Of a stretch of 64,000 nt of DNA, positions 8,632-17,545 are shown in pieces. A model generated the notes under the pieces. The model had not been told where the DNA came from. It made no database searches and saw nothing but the letters and a program-made list of their open reading frames with translations. Each line of letters begins with the position of its first letter. Position 1 is the first letter of the stretch. The DNA lies in contig NZ_LT727812.1 in assembly GCF_900162665.1 (NCBI RefSeq), positions 979,632-1,043,631 on the forward strand. Direction: 5' to 3'. Source of the DNA: Oceanobacillus sojae (GTDB taxonomy: Bacteria; Bacillota; Bacilli; Bacillales; Amphibacillaceae). The translations under genes were made by a program, and so were the position numbers.

Positions 8632-9215
8632 TCTATTGTCTCCTTTTTGCCAAAACTAGTGAGTGCTCCTACAAGATGCTCCAATTCCTGATATACTTTT
8701 TCAACTGGAAAATCTTTTTGCAATAAGGCCTGCAGCGCTAATCCATCCACCATGGCATTAAACATAATCCCCCACGTATCCATAGAAACACCTTTGACAG
8801 GGGATTCCGGCCATATTTTTAATAAGTTCTCTGATAATGCCTGATTTTCTGCCTGTATTATTTCTGATAACTGATATCTTATTTTGTCATTTTTAAAACT
8901 TGCTGCTGTAACCAATATAAATAATTGATGAAAAAAAGAATCATAGGAGCAGCGGCTTTTTGCTGAAGAGATTGCCTGTTTTAATACATAGGTATTGCTT
9001 TTCGAAATTTCTTCCCAGCTTGTTTCACAAATATTCTCTACAATGCTTAACAGTAATTGCTCCTTTGTGCGGAAATGGTAATAAATCGTCCCTTGGGTTA
9101 CTCCAGCAGTGTCTGCTACTGCTCTTAAAGTGAATTTCTCCATCCCCTTTTCGACCAGGCATTGCTTTGCATATTGAATTAATTCCTGTTTACTGACTCC
9201 ATTTGGCTTAGCCAT
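8628..9215 (-). CDS. TetR/AcrR-family regulator
   Basis: 195 residues. The N-terminal HTH is clear: FTLRAVADTAGVTQGTIYYH followed by FRTKEQLLLSIV. The variable C-terminal ligand domain (about 60-190) is helical with a TetR_C-like pattern. It is cotranscribed with the downstream membrane protein through a 4-base overlap. A 20-base dyad just upstream of its start is a plausible autoregulatory operator. Confidence 0.88.
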   Translation of the reverse strand: MAKPNGVSKQELIQYAKQCLVEKGMEKFTLRAVADTAGVTQGTIYYHFRTKEQLLLSIVENICETSWEEISKSNTYVLKQAISSAKSRCSYDSFFHQLFILVTAASFKNDKIRYQLSEIIQAENQALSENLLKIWPESPVKGVSMDTWGIMFNAMVDGLALQALLQKDFPVEKVYQELEHLVGALTSFGKKETIE

Positions 9216-9230
9216 TTTCCCACCGTCCTT

Positions 9231-9250
9231 TTAGTTATTCAATTGACTAA
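9231..9250. promoter_or_regulatory. Candidate TetR operator
   Basis: TTAGT (9231-9235) and ACTAA (9246-9250) form an inverted repeat around a 10-base centre containing CAATTG, 16 bases upstream of the TetR start. Confidence 0.5.
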
Positions 9251-9311
9251 CTTCAAAATACCATAACTATAAAACGTTTACAAGATAAGAAATCATTTCC
9301 GATTTAAAATA

Positions 9312-9622
9312 ACCCCATTTATCAAACTGGAAAATTTAGATGATATTCTAAAAGGAATGGCTTATTCACTAATTGACAGTACCAGTGTGCAAATTAAGAA
9401 TCTAAGTGATATGAAGGAGCCGGCAGTGCATTCTGTGAAATTAGATGAAGATATAACCGTTGATTGGCTGGAGCATTTTTGCAGATTGAATCATGTGGAA
9501 GAGAAAACGGGCCTAAATACAGTTATTTAGCAGTTCTTTTAAATAATGAACCTGCGTTGAAGCTCTATTCCAAAATCGGCTACTCGGAAATTTATAAATA
9601 TTGGTACAGGATAAAAGAATAA
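9312..9622 (+). pseudogene. Remnant of a GNAT N-acetyltransferase
   Basis: Frame 1 from 9312 reads TPFIKLENLDDILKGMAYSL onward for 72 codons to TAG 9528-9530. From 9515 a second frame reads KYSYLAVLLNNEPALKLYSK and ends at TAA 9620-9622. That second piece is the classic GNAT C-terminus (NEPALKLYSKIGY). The acetyl-CoA loop (Q/R-x-x-G-x-G/A) that should sit between the two pieces is gone. So both an internal deletion and a frameshift are present, and there is no start codon in context. It is clearly dead. Confidence 0.75.
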
Positions 9623-9631
9623 ATAAGCTTT

Positions 9632-9676
9632 AAAAGGGATGACTACGCCTGCAACATGGCATAATCATCCCTTTTT
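9632..9676. terminator. Bidirectional terminator
   Basis: AAAAGGGATGA (9632-9642) pairs with TCATCCCTTTT (9665-9675), with T runs on both sides. It ends the dehydrogenase gene on the minus strand. Confidence 0.75.
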
Positions 9677-9712
9677 AGAGTGAAGCATATCATTTATTTT
9701 TTATATACAGCT

Positions 9713-10675
9713 TTATTTTCGCTTCATCACATTCTGAGGCTTACCTTCTAAAAATGCCATCGTATTATCAAATGCAACTTGGGCACGAAGCTCCATTGCC
9801 TCATCTGTTAAAAATCCTACATGGGGTGTTAAAATAGCATTTTTTGCGTGTAATAGTCTGTAATCGCCTGGAATTGGCGGCTCCATATCGAATACATCGA
9901 TACCCGCTCCAGCTATCTCTCCATTGTTCAGGGCATCCGCCAGTGCATCATTATCAACGATTGGTCCGCGTGCACAGTTGATTAGGACAGCAGATTCTTT
10001 CATTAACTTTATTTTCTCTTTAGAGATCAGACCTTCTGTACTCGGCAATAACGGTACATGTAATGTTACAATATCTGATTGAGATAAAACATCATCTAAA
10101 TCCATATACTCTACACCCAGCTCCACTGCTTCCGGATTAATGCTGGCTTGATTGGAAGCAACTAATCTTGCTCTAAATGCTTTAAATAAACGGGCAACCT
10201 CGATCCCTATTTTTCCTGTACCGATGATACCGACAGTTTTTCCTTTAATTTCATTTCCCTGAAAAGCTCCTGGATAATCAGCGGCACGGACATCGCTATT
10301 TCCCTGTGTAATGCCGCGATATAAATCCATTACCAGACCGATGGTTAATTCTGTTACTGCCTGGTTTGCATATCCGGCTGCATTACATACCAGAATATCT
10401 TGATTTTTTGCATCTGCAATTCCTACATGATCGACACCTGTAAAGGCAACATTAATTAATTTTAAATTATCATTTTGATCAATTACTTCCGTTGGATACG
10501 GATTATTGGCAATCATCACAACATCTGCACCTTCACTGCGTTTTGCCAGCTCCGAGCTGTCTGTTGTTTTTTCATTGTAGTAAACAAATTCATGGCCATC
10601 CTGTTTAATTGGCTCTGCTAGTTTCTCAATGAGTGAATCTGGAACATTTAATGGTTCTAATAATTTAACTAACAT
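9713..10675 (-). CDS. D-isomer-specific 2-hydroxyacid dehydrogenase
   Basis: 320 residues. The NAD-binding Rossmann motif GIIGTGKIGIEVA lies near 146-158. The catalytic triad of the family is visible: Arg in NCARGPIVD, Glu in GIDVFDMEPP and His in LTPHVGFLT. The enzyme reversibly oxidises a D-2-hydroxyacid with NAD(P); the substrate cannot be told from sequence (hydroxypyruvate or glyoxylate reductase and phosphoglycerate dehydrogenase are candidates). Monocistronic, with its own promoter and a palindrome overlapping the -10. Confidence 0.88.
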   Translation of the reverse strand: MLVKLLEPLNVPDSLIEKLAEPIKQDGHEFVYYNEKTTDSSELAKRSEGADVVMIANNPYPTEVIDQNDNLKLINVAFTGVDHVGIADAKNQDILVCNAAGYANQAVTELTIGLVMDLYRGITQGNSDVRAADYPGAFQGNEIKGKTVGIIGTGKIGIEVARLFKAFRARLVASNQASINPEAVELGVEYMDLDDVLSQSDIVTLHVPLLPSTEGLISKEKIKLMKESAVLINCARGPIVDNDALADALNNGEIAGAGIDVFDMEPPIPGDYRLLHAKNAILTPHVGFLTDEAMELRAQVAFDNTMAFLEGKPQNVMKRK

Positions 10676-10777
10676 CTTATCTATCCCTTTCTATTATGCA
10701 TCTTACTACTATGCCGGCACTTTTTTTCTGTCTTAATCCATTGCTTATCCTAGCTCTTCTGCAGTACTTTATTCTGA

Positions 10778-10806
10778 ATTATAATGAAACATTATAGTTC
10801 TACCAA
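10778..10806 (-). promoter_or_regulatory. Promoter of the 2-hydroxyacid dehydrogenase with overlapping palindrome
   Basis: On the minus strand TTGGTA (10801-10806), 17 bases, TATAAT (10778-10783). The palindrome TATAATG-AAA-CATTATA (10780-10796) covers the spacer and touches the -10, as repressor operators do. The rest of 10676-11019 is AT-rich with no gene. Confidence 0.6.
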
Positions 10807-11019
10807 AGAATAAAACTGCTGCTTAGAATAGTAATTATTTCATTATAATGGTAAACGATACTTTATCTCAAGAAATGAACATTTTTGTATCGATTTCATA
10901 AGCCCCTTATATCTTTAACAGCTTATACAACCGGGATCTGTATCCATAGATAGTTATTATATGATAAACTCATTAGACGGAAGCTTTGACGCGGAATTCA
11001 GACTCTAGGGGGATAGACA

Positions 11020-11269
11020 ATGTATATTGACAGAATGGATTATCACCATGAACCTGCTTACGAACAGTATATGAACAAATTTAAAAAGGACGAGGAAGAG
11101 CTGACAGAAGAAGATTCAGATACGGTTGAATATTATGCCGGCAATCATATCGGCTTCTTTCTGAACTGGATTATTCAAAATCATTTTATGGGGAAATTTT
11201 CACGATTATAAGCCTTATTTAGATGACGCCTATCAGGACTACAAAGACCAAAAATTACATCCTGATTGA
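11020..11269 (+). pseudogene. Small DUF7832-like gene with a one-base frameshift
   Basis: The first frame gives 63 residues (starting MYIDRMDYHHEPAYEQYMNK, including NHIGFFLNWIIQN) and stops at 11211. Immediately past a GGGG-AAA-TTTT tract (11190-11200) the +1 frame continues sensibly as HDYKPYLDDAYQDYKDQKLH to TGA 11267-11269. Removing one G would give one protein of about 83 residues. The helical HIGxFLxWxI segment recalls the DUF7832 family, from memory and uncertain. A strong SD (GGGGGAT) precedes ATG 11020 and a terminator follows. The frameshift may be real decay, a phase-variable tract or a sequencing error. Confidence 0.6.
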
Positions 11270-11271
11270 AA

Positions 11272-11311
11272 AAAGAGCTGTTTTGAGGCATATGCTTCAA
11301 AACAGCTCTTT
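11272..11311. terminator. Bidirectional terminator between the small gene and leuA
   Basis: AAGAGCTGTTTTGA (11273-11286) pairs with TCAAAACAGCTCTT (11297-11310) around a short loop, with A and T runs outside. Confidence 0.8.
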
Positions 11312-11333
11312 CATTTATAGATTATTTATTATG

Positions 11334-13019
11334 TTACTTCACGACTTCCTTTTGGCTCGCCGCGAAATCCTTCAGTCTATTCACGGCCACAACTAAAGCA
11401 TAAACCGATGCCGCTGTAATGTCCTCGTGAATTCCTGCTCCCCAATATATCTCTCCCTGATGGGAAATCCCGATTTGTGCACAGGCTTCAGCAGAGGAAT
11501 CCTTACCTAAGGAATGCTGCTCATAAACCTCCAATGCATAATCAATATCAAAATAAGCTTTTAAGGCATTGCTGATGGCATCCAGGCTTCCGGCACCTTC
11601 TCCATACATTTCAATCTGCTCATTATCTTTTAAAACGGTTAAGGTGACTTCCTGCCCTGTTCCTTTATGGAAATGATAGTCTACCAATTCAAAGTATGGA
11701 TGATATTCGATATAGTTCTCTCTAAAGACCTGATAGATTTCCGCAGATGAAAGCTCTCTGCTTGTTTCATCAGATACTTTTTTCGTTGCATAGCCCATTG
11801 CTTCATTCATTTTATACGGCAGCTTGATTCCAAAATTCGTTTCAAGCATATAACCGATGCCGCCTTTTCCAGACTGACTGTTAATCCGGATAACATCTGT
11901 TTGATAGTTTCTTCCAATATCCTGAGGATCAACCGGAATATATGGTACATCCCACTTTTCTGTACCCGTTTCCTGGCGATATTTCATCCCTTTGGAAATC
12001 GCATCCTGATGTGAGCCGGAGAAGGCTGTAAAAACAAGATCACCTGAATATGGATGCCTTTCATGAACTTCTGTCCTGGTTAACTGCTCATACTTTTCGC
12101 GAATTGCATTCATCTGACTGAAATCCAATTCAGGATCGAATCCTTGAGAATACATATTCATTGCCAAGGTAATCAAATCCACATTTCCTGTTCGCTCACC
12201 AATACCAAATAGAGTACCCTCTACTCGTTCTGCGCCGGCCAAGACACCGAATTCCGCATCACTTACGCCGCTTCCACGGTCATTATGTGGATGAATAGAT
12301 AAAGTAACACCATCACGGTATGACAGGTTTTTATGAATGTACTCGATTTGACTGGCGAAAATATGCGGCATCGCAATTTCAACAGTTGTTGGAATATTAA
12401 TGATTGCTTTATGATCAGGTGTCGGCTTCCAAATATCCAGCACACTGTTGCAAATATCCAGCGCATATTCTACCTCTGTTCCAGGAAAGCTTTCCGGGCT
12501 ATATTGGAAATAAAAATTCCCTTCTGTCTGCTCAGCCAGCTCTTTTACTAAAATGGCTCCATTAACTGCAATTTGTTTAATTTCTTCCTGTGATTTTCTG
12601 AATACCTGTCTGCGCTGTGCTTCTGAAGTTGAATTATATAAATGGACAATAGCTCTCGGCGCTCCCTCAATTGCTTCAAAGGTCCGGCGGATAATATGCT
12701 CCCTCGCCTGTGTAATTACCATAATTGTTACATCATCCGGTATCATATTATCTTCAATCAATGTCCGAAGCAGCTTAAATTCCGTTTCTGAAGCCGCTGG
12801 AAAAGCAACTTCGATTTCTTTAAATCCAATATCTACTAACAGCTGAAACATCGCCAGCTTTTCTTCTAAATTCATTGGAATCGGCAATGCCTGATTTCCA
12901 TCTCTTAAGTCCACGCTGCACCATGTCGGAGCTTTCTCTATCGTTTCCTTCTTCACCCAGTCATAAGATAATGTCGGTGGCATAAAATATTGCTTTCCAT
13001 ATTTTTGATGATTAAACAT
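11334..13019 (-). CDS. leuA: 2-isopropylmalate synthase (long LeuA type)
   Basis: 561 residues. The acetyl-CoA/2-ketoisovalerate TIM barrel opens with [11 protein letters not shown] (metal-binding RDGNQ) and continues with the metal motif [10 protein letters not shown] near 240. The regulatory C-terminal domain spans about 430-550 (including [16 protein letters not shown]). It catalyses the first committed step of leucine synthesis and is usually inhibited by leucine. This is the longer, yeast-like form, not the 510-residue LeuA of the B. subtilis ilv-leu operon. It stands alone, with no leuBCD nearby. GAGGAGG precedes the ATG and a T-box leader lies upstream. Confidence 0.93.
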   Translation of the reverse strand: MFNHQKYGKQYFMPPTLSYDWVKKETIEKAPTWCSVDLRDGNQALPIPMNLEEKLAMFQLLVDIGFKEIEVAFPAASETEFKLLRTLIEDNMIPDDVTIMVITQAREHIIRRTFEAIEGAPRAIVHLYNSTSEAQRRQVFRKSQEEIKQIAVNGAILVKELAEQTEGNFYFQYSPESFPGTEVEYALDICNSVLDIWKPTPDHKAIINIPTTVEIAMPHIFASQIEYIHKNLSYRDGVTLSIHPHNDRGSGVSDAEFGVLAGAERVEGTLFGIGERTGNVDLITLAMNMYSQGFDPELDFSQMNAIREKYEQLTRTEVHERHPYSGDLVFTAFSGSHQDAISKGMKYRQETGTEKWDVPYIPVDPQDIGRNYQTDVIRINSQSGKGGIGYMLETNFGIKLPYKMNEAMGYATKKVSDETSRELSSAEIYQVFRENYIEYHPYFELVDYHFHKGTGQEVTLTVLKDNEQIEMYGEGAGSLDAISNALKAYFDIDYALEVYEQHSLGKDSSAEACAQIGISHQGEIYWGAGIHEDITAASVYALVVAVNRLKDFAASQKEVVK

Positions 13020-13044
13020 GATACATTCCTCCTCAGATTAAATT

Positions 13045-13357
13045 AAAAATAAAAAAGCCTTTCCTCTCCAGCAATTTTCTATGCTAGGAGACGAAAGACT
13101 TATTCTTACGCGGTACCACCCCGGTTTCATGATAAAACAATATTATCATGCACTTATCCAGATACAGACAAATCTGTCTTATATCCTTCCCGTGTAACGG
13201 AGGGGTTCCGTCCTTAATTACTGTAGCAAATTCATTTCACTAAGGCTGCTCTAAGGTGAGTTCCCTGCTTTCCTGCTGTTGCTTCTCATCAGCCAGCAAC
13301 TTTCTGAAAACATTTCGGCAAGTACTATTCCTTATCTTCGCATTGCAATTTTTTATA
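13045..13357 (-). ncRNA. T-box riboswitch (leucine specifier) of leuA
   Basis: The T-box core GGTGGTACCGCG is on the minus strand at 13109-13120. It is followed by a terminator hairpin (13055-13073 with 13082-13100) and a T run at 13045-13054. About 140 bases upstream the specifier region reads GGGAA-CTC-ACC, with CTC (leucine) at 13258-13260. This matches the downstream gene: uncharged tRNA-Leu should stabilise the antiterminator and turn leuA on. The upper boundary is set from the promoter. Confidence 0.9.
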
Positions 13358-13365
13358 TTTTCACC

Positions 13366-13394
13366 ATCTTATCAGATTTATCAGAGAATTGGAA
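13366..13394 (-). promoter_or_regulatory. Promoter of the leuA T-box leader
   Basis: On the minus strand TTCCAA (13389-13394), 17 bases, TAAGAT (13366-13371). Confidence 0.6.
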
Positions 13395-13446
13395 GGGTAA
13401 ATTTAAAAATATTTTTTGCTGCTTGTAATTTCGAGGTAAACTTTAT

Positions 13447-15348
13447 TTATTTTTTACCCTTTCTAATTTCCTTCTCAATATTTCGCAATGCTTTTTTAGA
13501 CCCCCGCTCCAAATCATGCTGCATTTTTCTGGAACTGTAATCCTCGAATAAAGAGTCTAAATCATAGCCTGCCGGATATAAATCCTTTCCTTTGACCTCC
13601 AGAGAAACCCGTTTTACATTTACCTCCATCAGCTCTTTATTGTAAAATACGGTCACATTTTTATTCGAATCCATTTCTTTATAGATAATCCCAAAATCAT
13701 CATATTCCAATAACTTCACGCGGTCCCCTTTTTCATATCCGGTAAATATGTCTGATTTCTGCTTAACAGATTTTGGTTTCCTAATTTTACGATTATCGAT
13801 CCGCTCTAAATCATATTCTTTATTGTTCATATACCCCTTCGCTCTTCGAAGGACCTGCTCTTTCATATTCATTTTTTGGGAGATCCATAAAGCATTACTT
13901 TCGCCAGACCTCCCCAATATCAATTTATACAGCGGCTCCAATGTTTCACTATTAAACTGCATCGCAGCATTCATGAAATCTGGATGCATTTCTGAAAAAC
14001 GTTTAATTTCTCCATAATGCGTTGTTGCTACAGTAATGCAGCCCGTATGATAAAATTCTTCCAAAATAGAAATAGCAAGAGCCGCGCCCTCATTAGGCTC
14101 TGTTCCGCTCCCAAGCTCATCAAAGAGTAATAAAGAATGACTATTAACATGCTGCAAAATACTTGCAATATTTTGCATGTGAGAGGAAAAAGTACTTAAC
14201 GCATTTTCGATACTCTGATTATCGCCAATGTCCACAAATATATTTTCAAATAAGCTGATTTCAGTTTCTTTATTGGCAGTAATATGAAATCCCGACATCA
14301 CGGATAATGTTAAAAGCCCAATTGTTTTTAACACAACGGTCTTTCCACCTGCGTTAGGCCCGGTAATAATCAGGCTTCTGAAATCCTCTCCTATCTCAAA
14401 ATTTAATGGGACCGCTTCACCTGGTAACAGTGGATGCTTACAATTAACCAGTTTAATAAAACCATGATCATTCAATTTTGGCTCTATTCCTTCCATCTGT
14501 TTACTGAATTTAGCTTTGGCAAACACCATATCATATTGACCAATTAATTCCATATTTATTTTTAATTCGCTGATATTTTCTAAAATCATACCGGATAAGG
14601 TTGCTAAAATCTGATATTCCTCCATCTGCTCCTCTGCTTTCAGTACTGCCAGTTCATTATTTAATTTGCTGACTGCAGCAGGTTCAATAAAAACGGTTGA
14701 TCCTTTAGACGAAGTATCTACAATTACTCCATCAATATGGTGCTTATAAGCAGCTTTAATTGGAATTGTATATCGATCATCCTTTTTACTGATAAAAGCC
14801 TCTTGAATATATTTTTTATTTGCACTGCTTTTCAAAAATCGATTTAAACGCTCTTCCATCCTTGACTCCACAGCATGTAAATTATTTCGAATTCTTTTTA
14901 ACTCTTTACTTGCCGCTGAATCAATTCGATTTCCTTTGATTGAAAAGTCAATCTCTTCTTCCACGCTTTGAAAGGTGGTCATTGAATTAGCATAAGAAGC
15001 TATAACAGGTGCAATAAATTCTTTATCGAGCATATAATTTTTTATTTTCCGGCAGCCCCGGAGAAAATCGGATACATTTACTAAATCATCCGGCTGTAAG
15101 ATGATTCCTTTTTCAAGATTTTGCATGATGTTCTCAATGTTGGAAACACCCAGGAAGGGAACACGGCTATTTGTATTTAGTACTGCCACCGCTTCGGTCG
15201 TTTCATTTAAACGGCTTTTCACAATATTAATATTAGAGCTGGGTTTTAATTTATCCATTAACTGCTTTCCCAGCCCGCTGATACAATATGATCTGATAAT
15301 TTGTTTTAATTCGTTATATTGTAATTTTTCATAGGTTATCTCATTCAT
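13447..15348 (-). CDS. MutS2-like ATPase lacking the Smr nuclease domain
   Basis: 633 residues from ATG 15348, which has AAGGAG 8 bases before it; a longer reading from 15387 lacks an SD. The N-terminal half is helical core and clamp (ERLNRFLKSSANKKYIQEAF, then VIVDTSSKGSTVFIEP as in MutS2). The ATPase has Walker A TGPNAGGKT near 345, a Walker B LLLFDELGSGTEPNEG and the H-loop TTHYGEIK. Real MutS2 is about 785 residues and ends in a Smr domain; here the end is a basic linker and no Smr motif. MutS2 homologues split collided ribosomes; this short paralogue may act on ribosomes or DNA, which is unresolved. A 500-base leader with a terminator precedes it. Confidence 0.85.
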   Translation of the reverse strand: MNEITYEKLQYNELKQIIRSYCISGLGKQLMDKLKPSSNINIVKSRLNETTEAVAVLNTNSRVPFLGVSNIENIMQNLEKGIILQPDDLVNVSDFLRGCRKIKNYMLDKEFIAPVIASYANSMTTFQSVEEEIDFSIKGNRIDSAASKELKRIRNNLHAVESRMEERLNRFLKSSANKKYIQEAFISKKDDRYTIPIKAAYKHHIDGVIVDTSSKGSTVFIEPAAVSKLNNELAVLKAEEQMEEYQILATLSGMILENISELKINMELIGQYDMVFAKAKFSKQMEGIEPKLNDHGFIKLVNCKHPLLPGEAVPLNFEIGEDFRSLIITGPNAGGKTVVLKTIGLLTLSVMSGFHITANKETEISLFENIFVDIGDNQSIENALSTFSSHMQNIASILQHVNSHSLLLFDELGSGTEPNEGAALAISILEEFYHTGCITVATTHYGEIKRFSEMHPDFMNAAMQFNSETLEPLYKLILGRSGESNALWISQKMNMKEQVLRRAKGYMNNKEYDLERIDNRKIRKPKSVKQKSDIFTGYEKGDRVKLLEYDDFGIIYKEMDSNKNVTVFYNKELMEVNVKRVSLEVKGKDLYPAGYDLDSLFEDYSSRKMQHDLERGSKKALRNIEKEIRKGKK

Positions 15349-15490
15349 TTTTTTGTTCTCCTTTATGATAGTCGTTGAAGTAACCACATTGCTCTCCCGC
15401 TCAAAAGGAAGATGATGAATGAAAATACCTGCTCATTAGATTTCAATGTGCATCTTCTAATCCATTTCGAATATGAATTTTCGCAAATAA

Positions 15491-15519
15491 AAAAAGCCGC
15501 AGGGATACCGCAGCTTTTT
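15491..15519 (-). terminator. Terminator in the leader of the MutS2-like gene (candidate attenuator)
   Basis: AAAAAGC with GCTTTTT closes a stem continued by TGCGG/CTGCG pairs with two wobbles, followed by TTTTTTT on the minus strand. It lies 143 bases upstream of the MutS2-like start and well past the terminator of the previous operon, so it would stop transcription entering the gene unless overcome. The gene-free span 15349-15910 holds this hairpin, a tiny ORF and the upstream operon's terminator. Confidence 0.6.
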
Positions 15520-15703
15520 GATCATAATAATTCATCTGTCATGTACATCTACTAAAGAATAGCAGACAAAACAGCTGGACAAGATTATTATGATGAGGTG
15601 CTTATAAGTTCAGCAGGTATCTTCATAGGTAGAAATAAATACATCACAAATAAAAGGTCCATTAAACCTAATTATCTCCATATTTATTTCGTTTTAAATT
15701 ATC

Positions 15704-15730
15704 CTATATAGAATCTGCGACAATACTCAC
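15704..15730 (-). CDS. Possible 8-residue leader peptide (MSIVADSI)
   Basis: AAGGAG (15739-15744) lies 8 bases before GTG 15730; the ORF ends at TAG 15704. It precedes the terminator hairpin at 15491-15519 and the MutS2-like gene, the layout of translational attenuators. It is too short to judge by coding statistics. Confidence 0.35.
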   Translation of the reverse strand: MSIVADSI

Positions 15731-15831
15731 ACAGCACACTCCTTATTTAAATGTCATTGAAATCTAATCTATGTACAACAGTATACAACAGGATAGCCTG
15801 ACCTGTAAACAGACTTCATCTTTAATTCTAA

Positions 15832-15871
15832 AAGCGTTCCCTAATAAATTGATATGTGGTAAGGAAACGCT
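15832..15871 (-). terminator. Terminator of the DUF2089 operon
   Basis: On the minus strand AGCGTTTCC (15863-15871) pairs with GGGAACGCT (15833-15841) with one wobble, followed by a short T run. Confidence 0.55.
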
Positions 15872-15910
15872 CTAATTACATTTTTTTAAAGAATAATTCA
15901 CTGAAGATAA

Positions 15911-16285
15911 CTATTTAATGGAAATGGAGATAACATCCCCGTTATTTGATTCCACTTCAATAATGGAACCTTCTATTTCATTATCAATGGCATGAATAAC
16001 TACATTCATATCAATTTCACTGCTATAGTTTACGGAAGCAGGAATTTTATCCATTAAATTACTCCCTAATTTAAGCATTGTCTTCACCATTTTAATAGGA
16101 ATTTTCACATGGACGTCTTCTCTTGAAGCTGATTCAATATCAATCCGGAGGCTTTTTTTCAAATAATTGGCTGTGTTATTTGGCTTAGACTCTGTTTTTA
16201 GCGCTTCAATTAATTGACTTGCTTCATCCACATCTAAATTACCAAGCTGAACGGACTCGATAATTTTGCGAATATCTTCTTTCAT
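15911..16285 (-). CDS. SHOCT-like small protein partner of DUF2089
   Basis: 124 residues. The N-terminus has a short helical hairpin (VQLGNLDVDEASQLIEALK) of the SHOCT-like kind, found also in the C-terminus of the upstream protein (FENGEINIDEAIELLKKKR). The remainder is a beta-rich domain (IDIESASREDVHVKIPIKMV and a C-terminal IEVESNNGDVISISIK). It overlaps the DUF2089 gene by 4 bases, so the pair forms one operon. Function is unknown; such pairs resemble regulator/anti-regulator modules (inference). Confidence 0.65.
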   Translation of the reverse strand: MKEDIRKIIESVQLGNLDVDEASQLIEALKTESKPNNTANYLKKSLRIDIESASREDVHVKIPIKMVKTMLKLGSNLMDKIPASVNYSSEIDMNVVIHAIDNEIEGSIIEVESNNGDVISISIK

Positions 16286-16665
16286 TCTTCATCCCCTCTT
16301 TTCTTTTTTAATAATTCAATTGCTTCATCAATATTGATTTCTCCATTTTCAAACATCGTTACTACTTGAGATTTGTTTTGAGCCTCTGCTTTTTCCTGTT
16401 TCTTATGTCCGAGCTGCGCAATAATGTCATTTAATTTACCTCGGACAGTAGGATAGGAAATTCCCAGCTCCTTTTCAACCTCTTTGATGTTTCCTCTGCT
16501 TAGAAGAAACACTTCAATAAAATGCAGCTGTTCTTCATTCAACGTGGAAAAATTCGAGAATTCGAAGTGGTTTTCTATGGTAGTGTGGCAATTCGAGCAT
16601 TCCAGCCGGGTTGCATGCAATGTGTGGTTACAGGTTGGGCAAGTTTGAATCATTGGATAAGGCAT
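16282..16665 (-). CDS. DUF2089 zinc-ribbon HTH protein
   Basis: 127 residues. A zinc ribbon at the N-terminus (CPTCNHTL ... CSNCHTT) is followed by a sigma-70 region 4-like HTH (NEEQLHFIEVFLLSRGNIKE, then ELGISYPTVRGKLNDII) and a short helical hairpin. That order defines DUF2089, a family of putative DNA-binding regulators. AAAGGAG precedes its ATG. It probably regulates its own two-gene operon. Confidence 0.85.
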   Translation of the reverse strand: MPYPMIQTCPTCNHTLHATRLECSNCHTTIENHFEFSNFSTLNEEQLHFIEVFLLSRGNIKEVEKELGISYPTVRGKLNDIIAQLGHKKQEKAEAQNKSQVVTMFENGEINIDEAIELLKKKRGDEE

Positions 16666-16825
16666 ATGCTATTCTCCTTTCTATAGTTAAAAGAATAGCA
16701 CATTATATTAATATAATCAATCATAAAAATTAAATATATTAACTTCCATTTTAAAATAATTAATTTATAACTTCTTTTTTATTCACATCATCAAAGTATT
16801 CTATACTTATTTTCACAATTCAATT

Positions 16826-17359
16826 TCACTCCCTAAATACCTTTTCCAGGACTCCCTCAATAAACGCTGTTTTCCCTGATGTATACTCCACCCTGCTTGA
16901 AGCTCTTTTAGCTAAGCTTCTTTTTATTTGTTCATATTCTTTAATTGCTTCAGGATGCTCTCTAAGATAATCACGAAAAGCTAAATGTCTGGCTAATTCT
17001 TTACTGTCTTTTGGACAAACATACAGATGATGCTCCATCCAGCTTCTTTTATCATTCTCCCAGGGTACAAAGCTGTCTTTCCTTCCAAAAGCTTCTCTTT
17101 TTTCAATTCCTTTATCACCTTCATGAAAATAGCCCAGCTCTTGCAGACGAGCTGTAACCTCAGATAAATCCTGATACTCATTAATAATCATATCAATATC
17201 TAAAATAGGCTTTGCAGAAAGTCCTTTTACAGACGTACTCCCCACATGTTCAATCGCTAATACAATATCTTCCGTTTGTTGATACAATATTCTTTTCAAC
17301 TCTAAGAAACTTTCTTTCCATTCCGGACGGTAAACAACAATTTCTATCTTTTTTTCCAA
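16826..17359 (-). CDS. GrpB family protein (UPF0157, nucleotidyltransferase fold)
   Basis: 177 residues with the family signature IEHVGSTSVKGLSAKPILDI (residues about 37-56) and the start VVYRPEWKESF. GrpB proteins share the nucleotidyltransferase fold and are found alone or fused to dephospho-CoA kinase; their role is not settled. The start is TTG with GGGGG 6 bases upstream. Single gene, convergent to nothing close. Confidence 0.87.
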   Translation of the reverse strand: MEKKIEIVVYRPEWKESFLELKRILYQQTEDIVLAIEHVGSTSVKGLSAKPILDIDMIINEYQDLSEVTARLQELGYFHEGDKGIEKREAFGRKDSFVPWENDKRSWMEHHLYVCPKDSKELARHLAFRDYLREHPEAIKEYEQIKRSLAKRASSRVEYTSGKTAFIEGVLEKVFRE

Positions 17360-17498
17360 AATAATCCCCCTGTTTTCATTAATTCTATTTATTCACTATA
17401 TCACCTTCTGTACAAACAATAGTAATTTTTCTAATCACTGAAATTTTATAACCAGTCATTCGACAGCTAAATAAAAATAGTAATCTTATGTTTTGGAA

Positions 17499-17518
17499 AT
17501 ACCTTATAGGGGTATAAT
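17499..17518 (+). promoter_or_regulatory. CsoR-like copper operator over the -10 of the copper operon
   Basis: ATACC-TTATA-GGGGTAT (17499-17515) matches the pseudo-palindromic TACCC/GGGTA pattern of CsoR sites. It overlaps the -10 TATAAT (17513-17518), so binding would block transcription. The csoR gene itself is not in the window. Confidence 0.6.
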
Positions 17519-17545
17519 ATTTATAAGAGAAAGGAGTAGATTAAA

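Noticed and set aside
15610-15681. A 23-codon ORF in the MutS2-like leader (MEIIRFNGPFICD...).
   Set aside because: No Shine-Dalgarno sequence before its ATG; the 8-codon ORF upstream is better placed.
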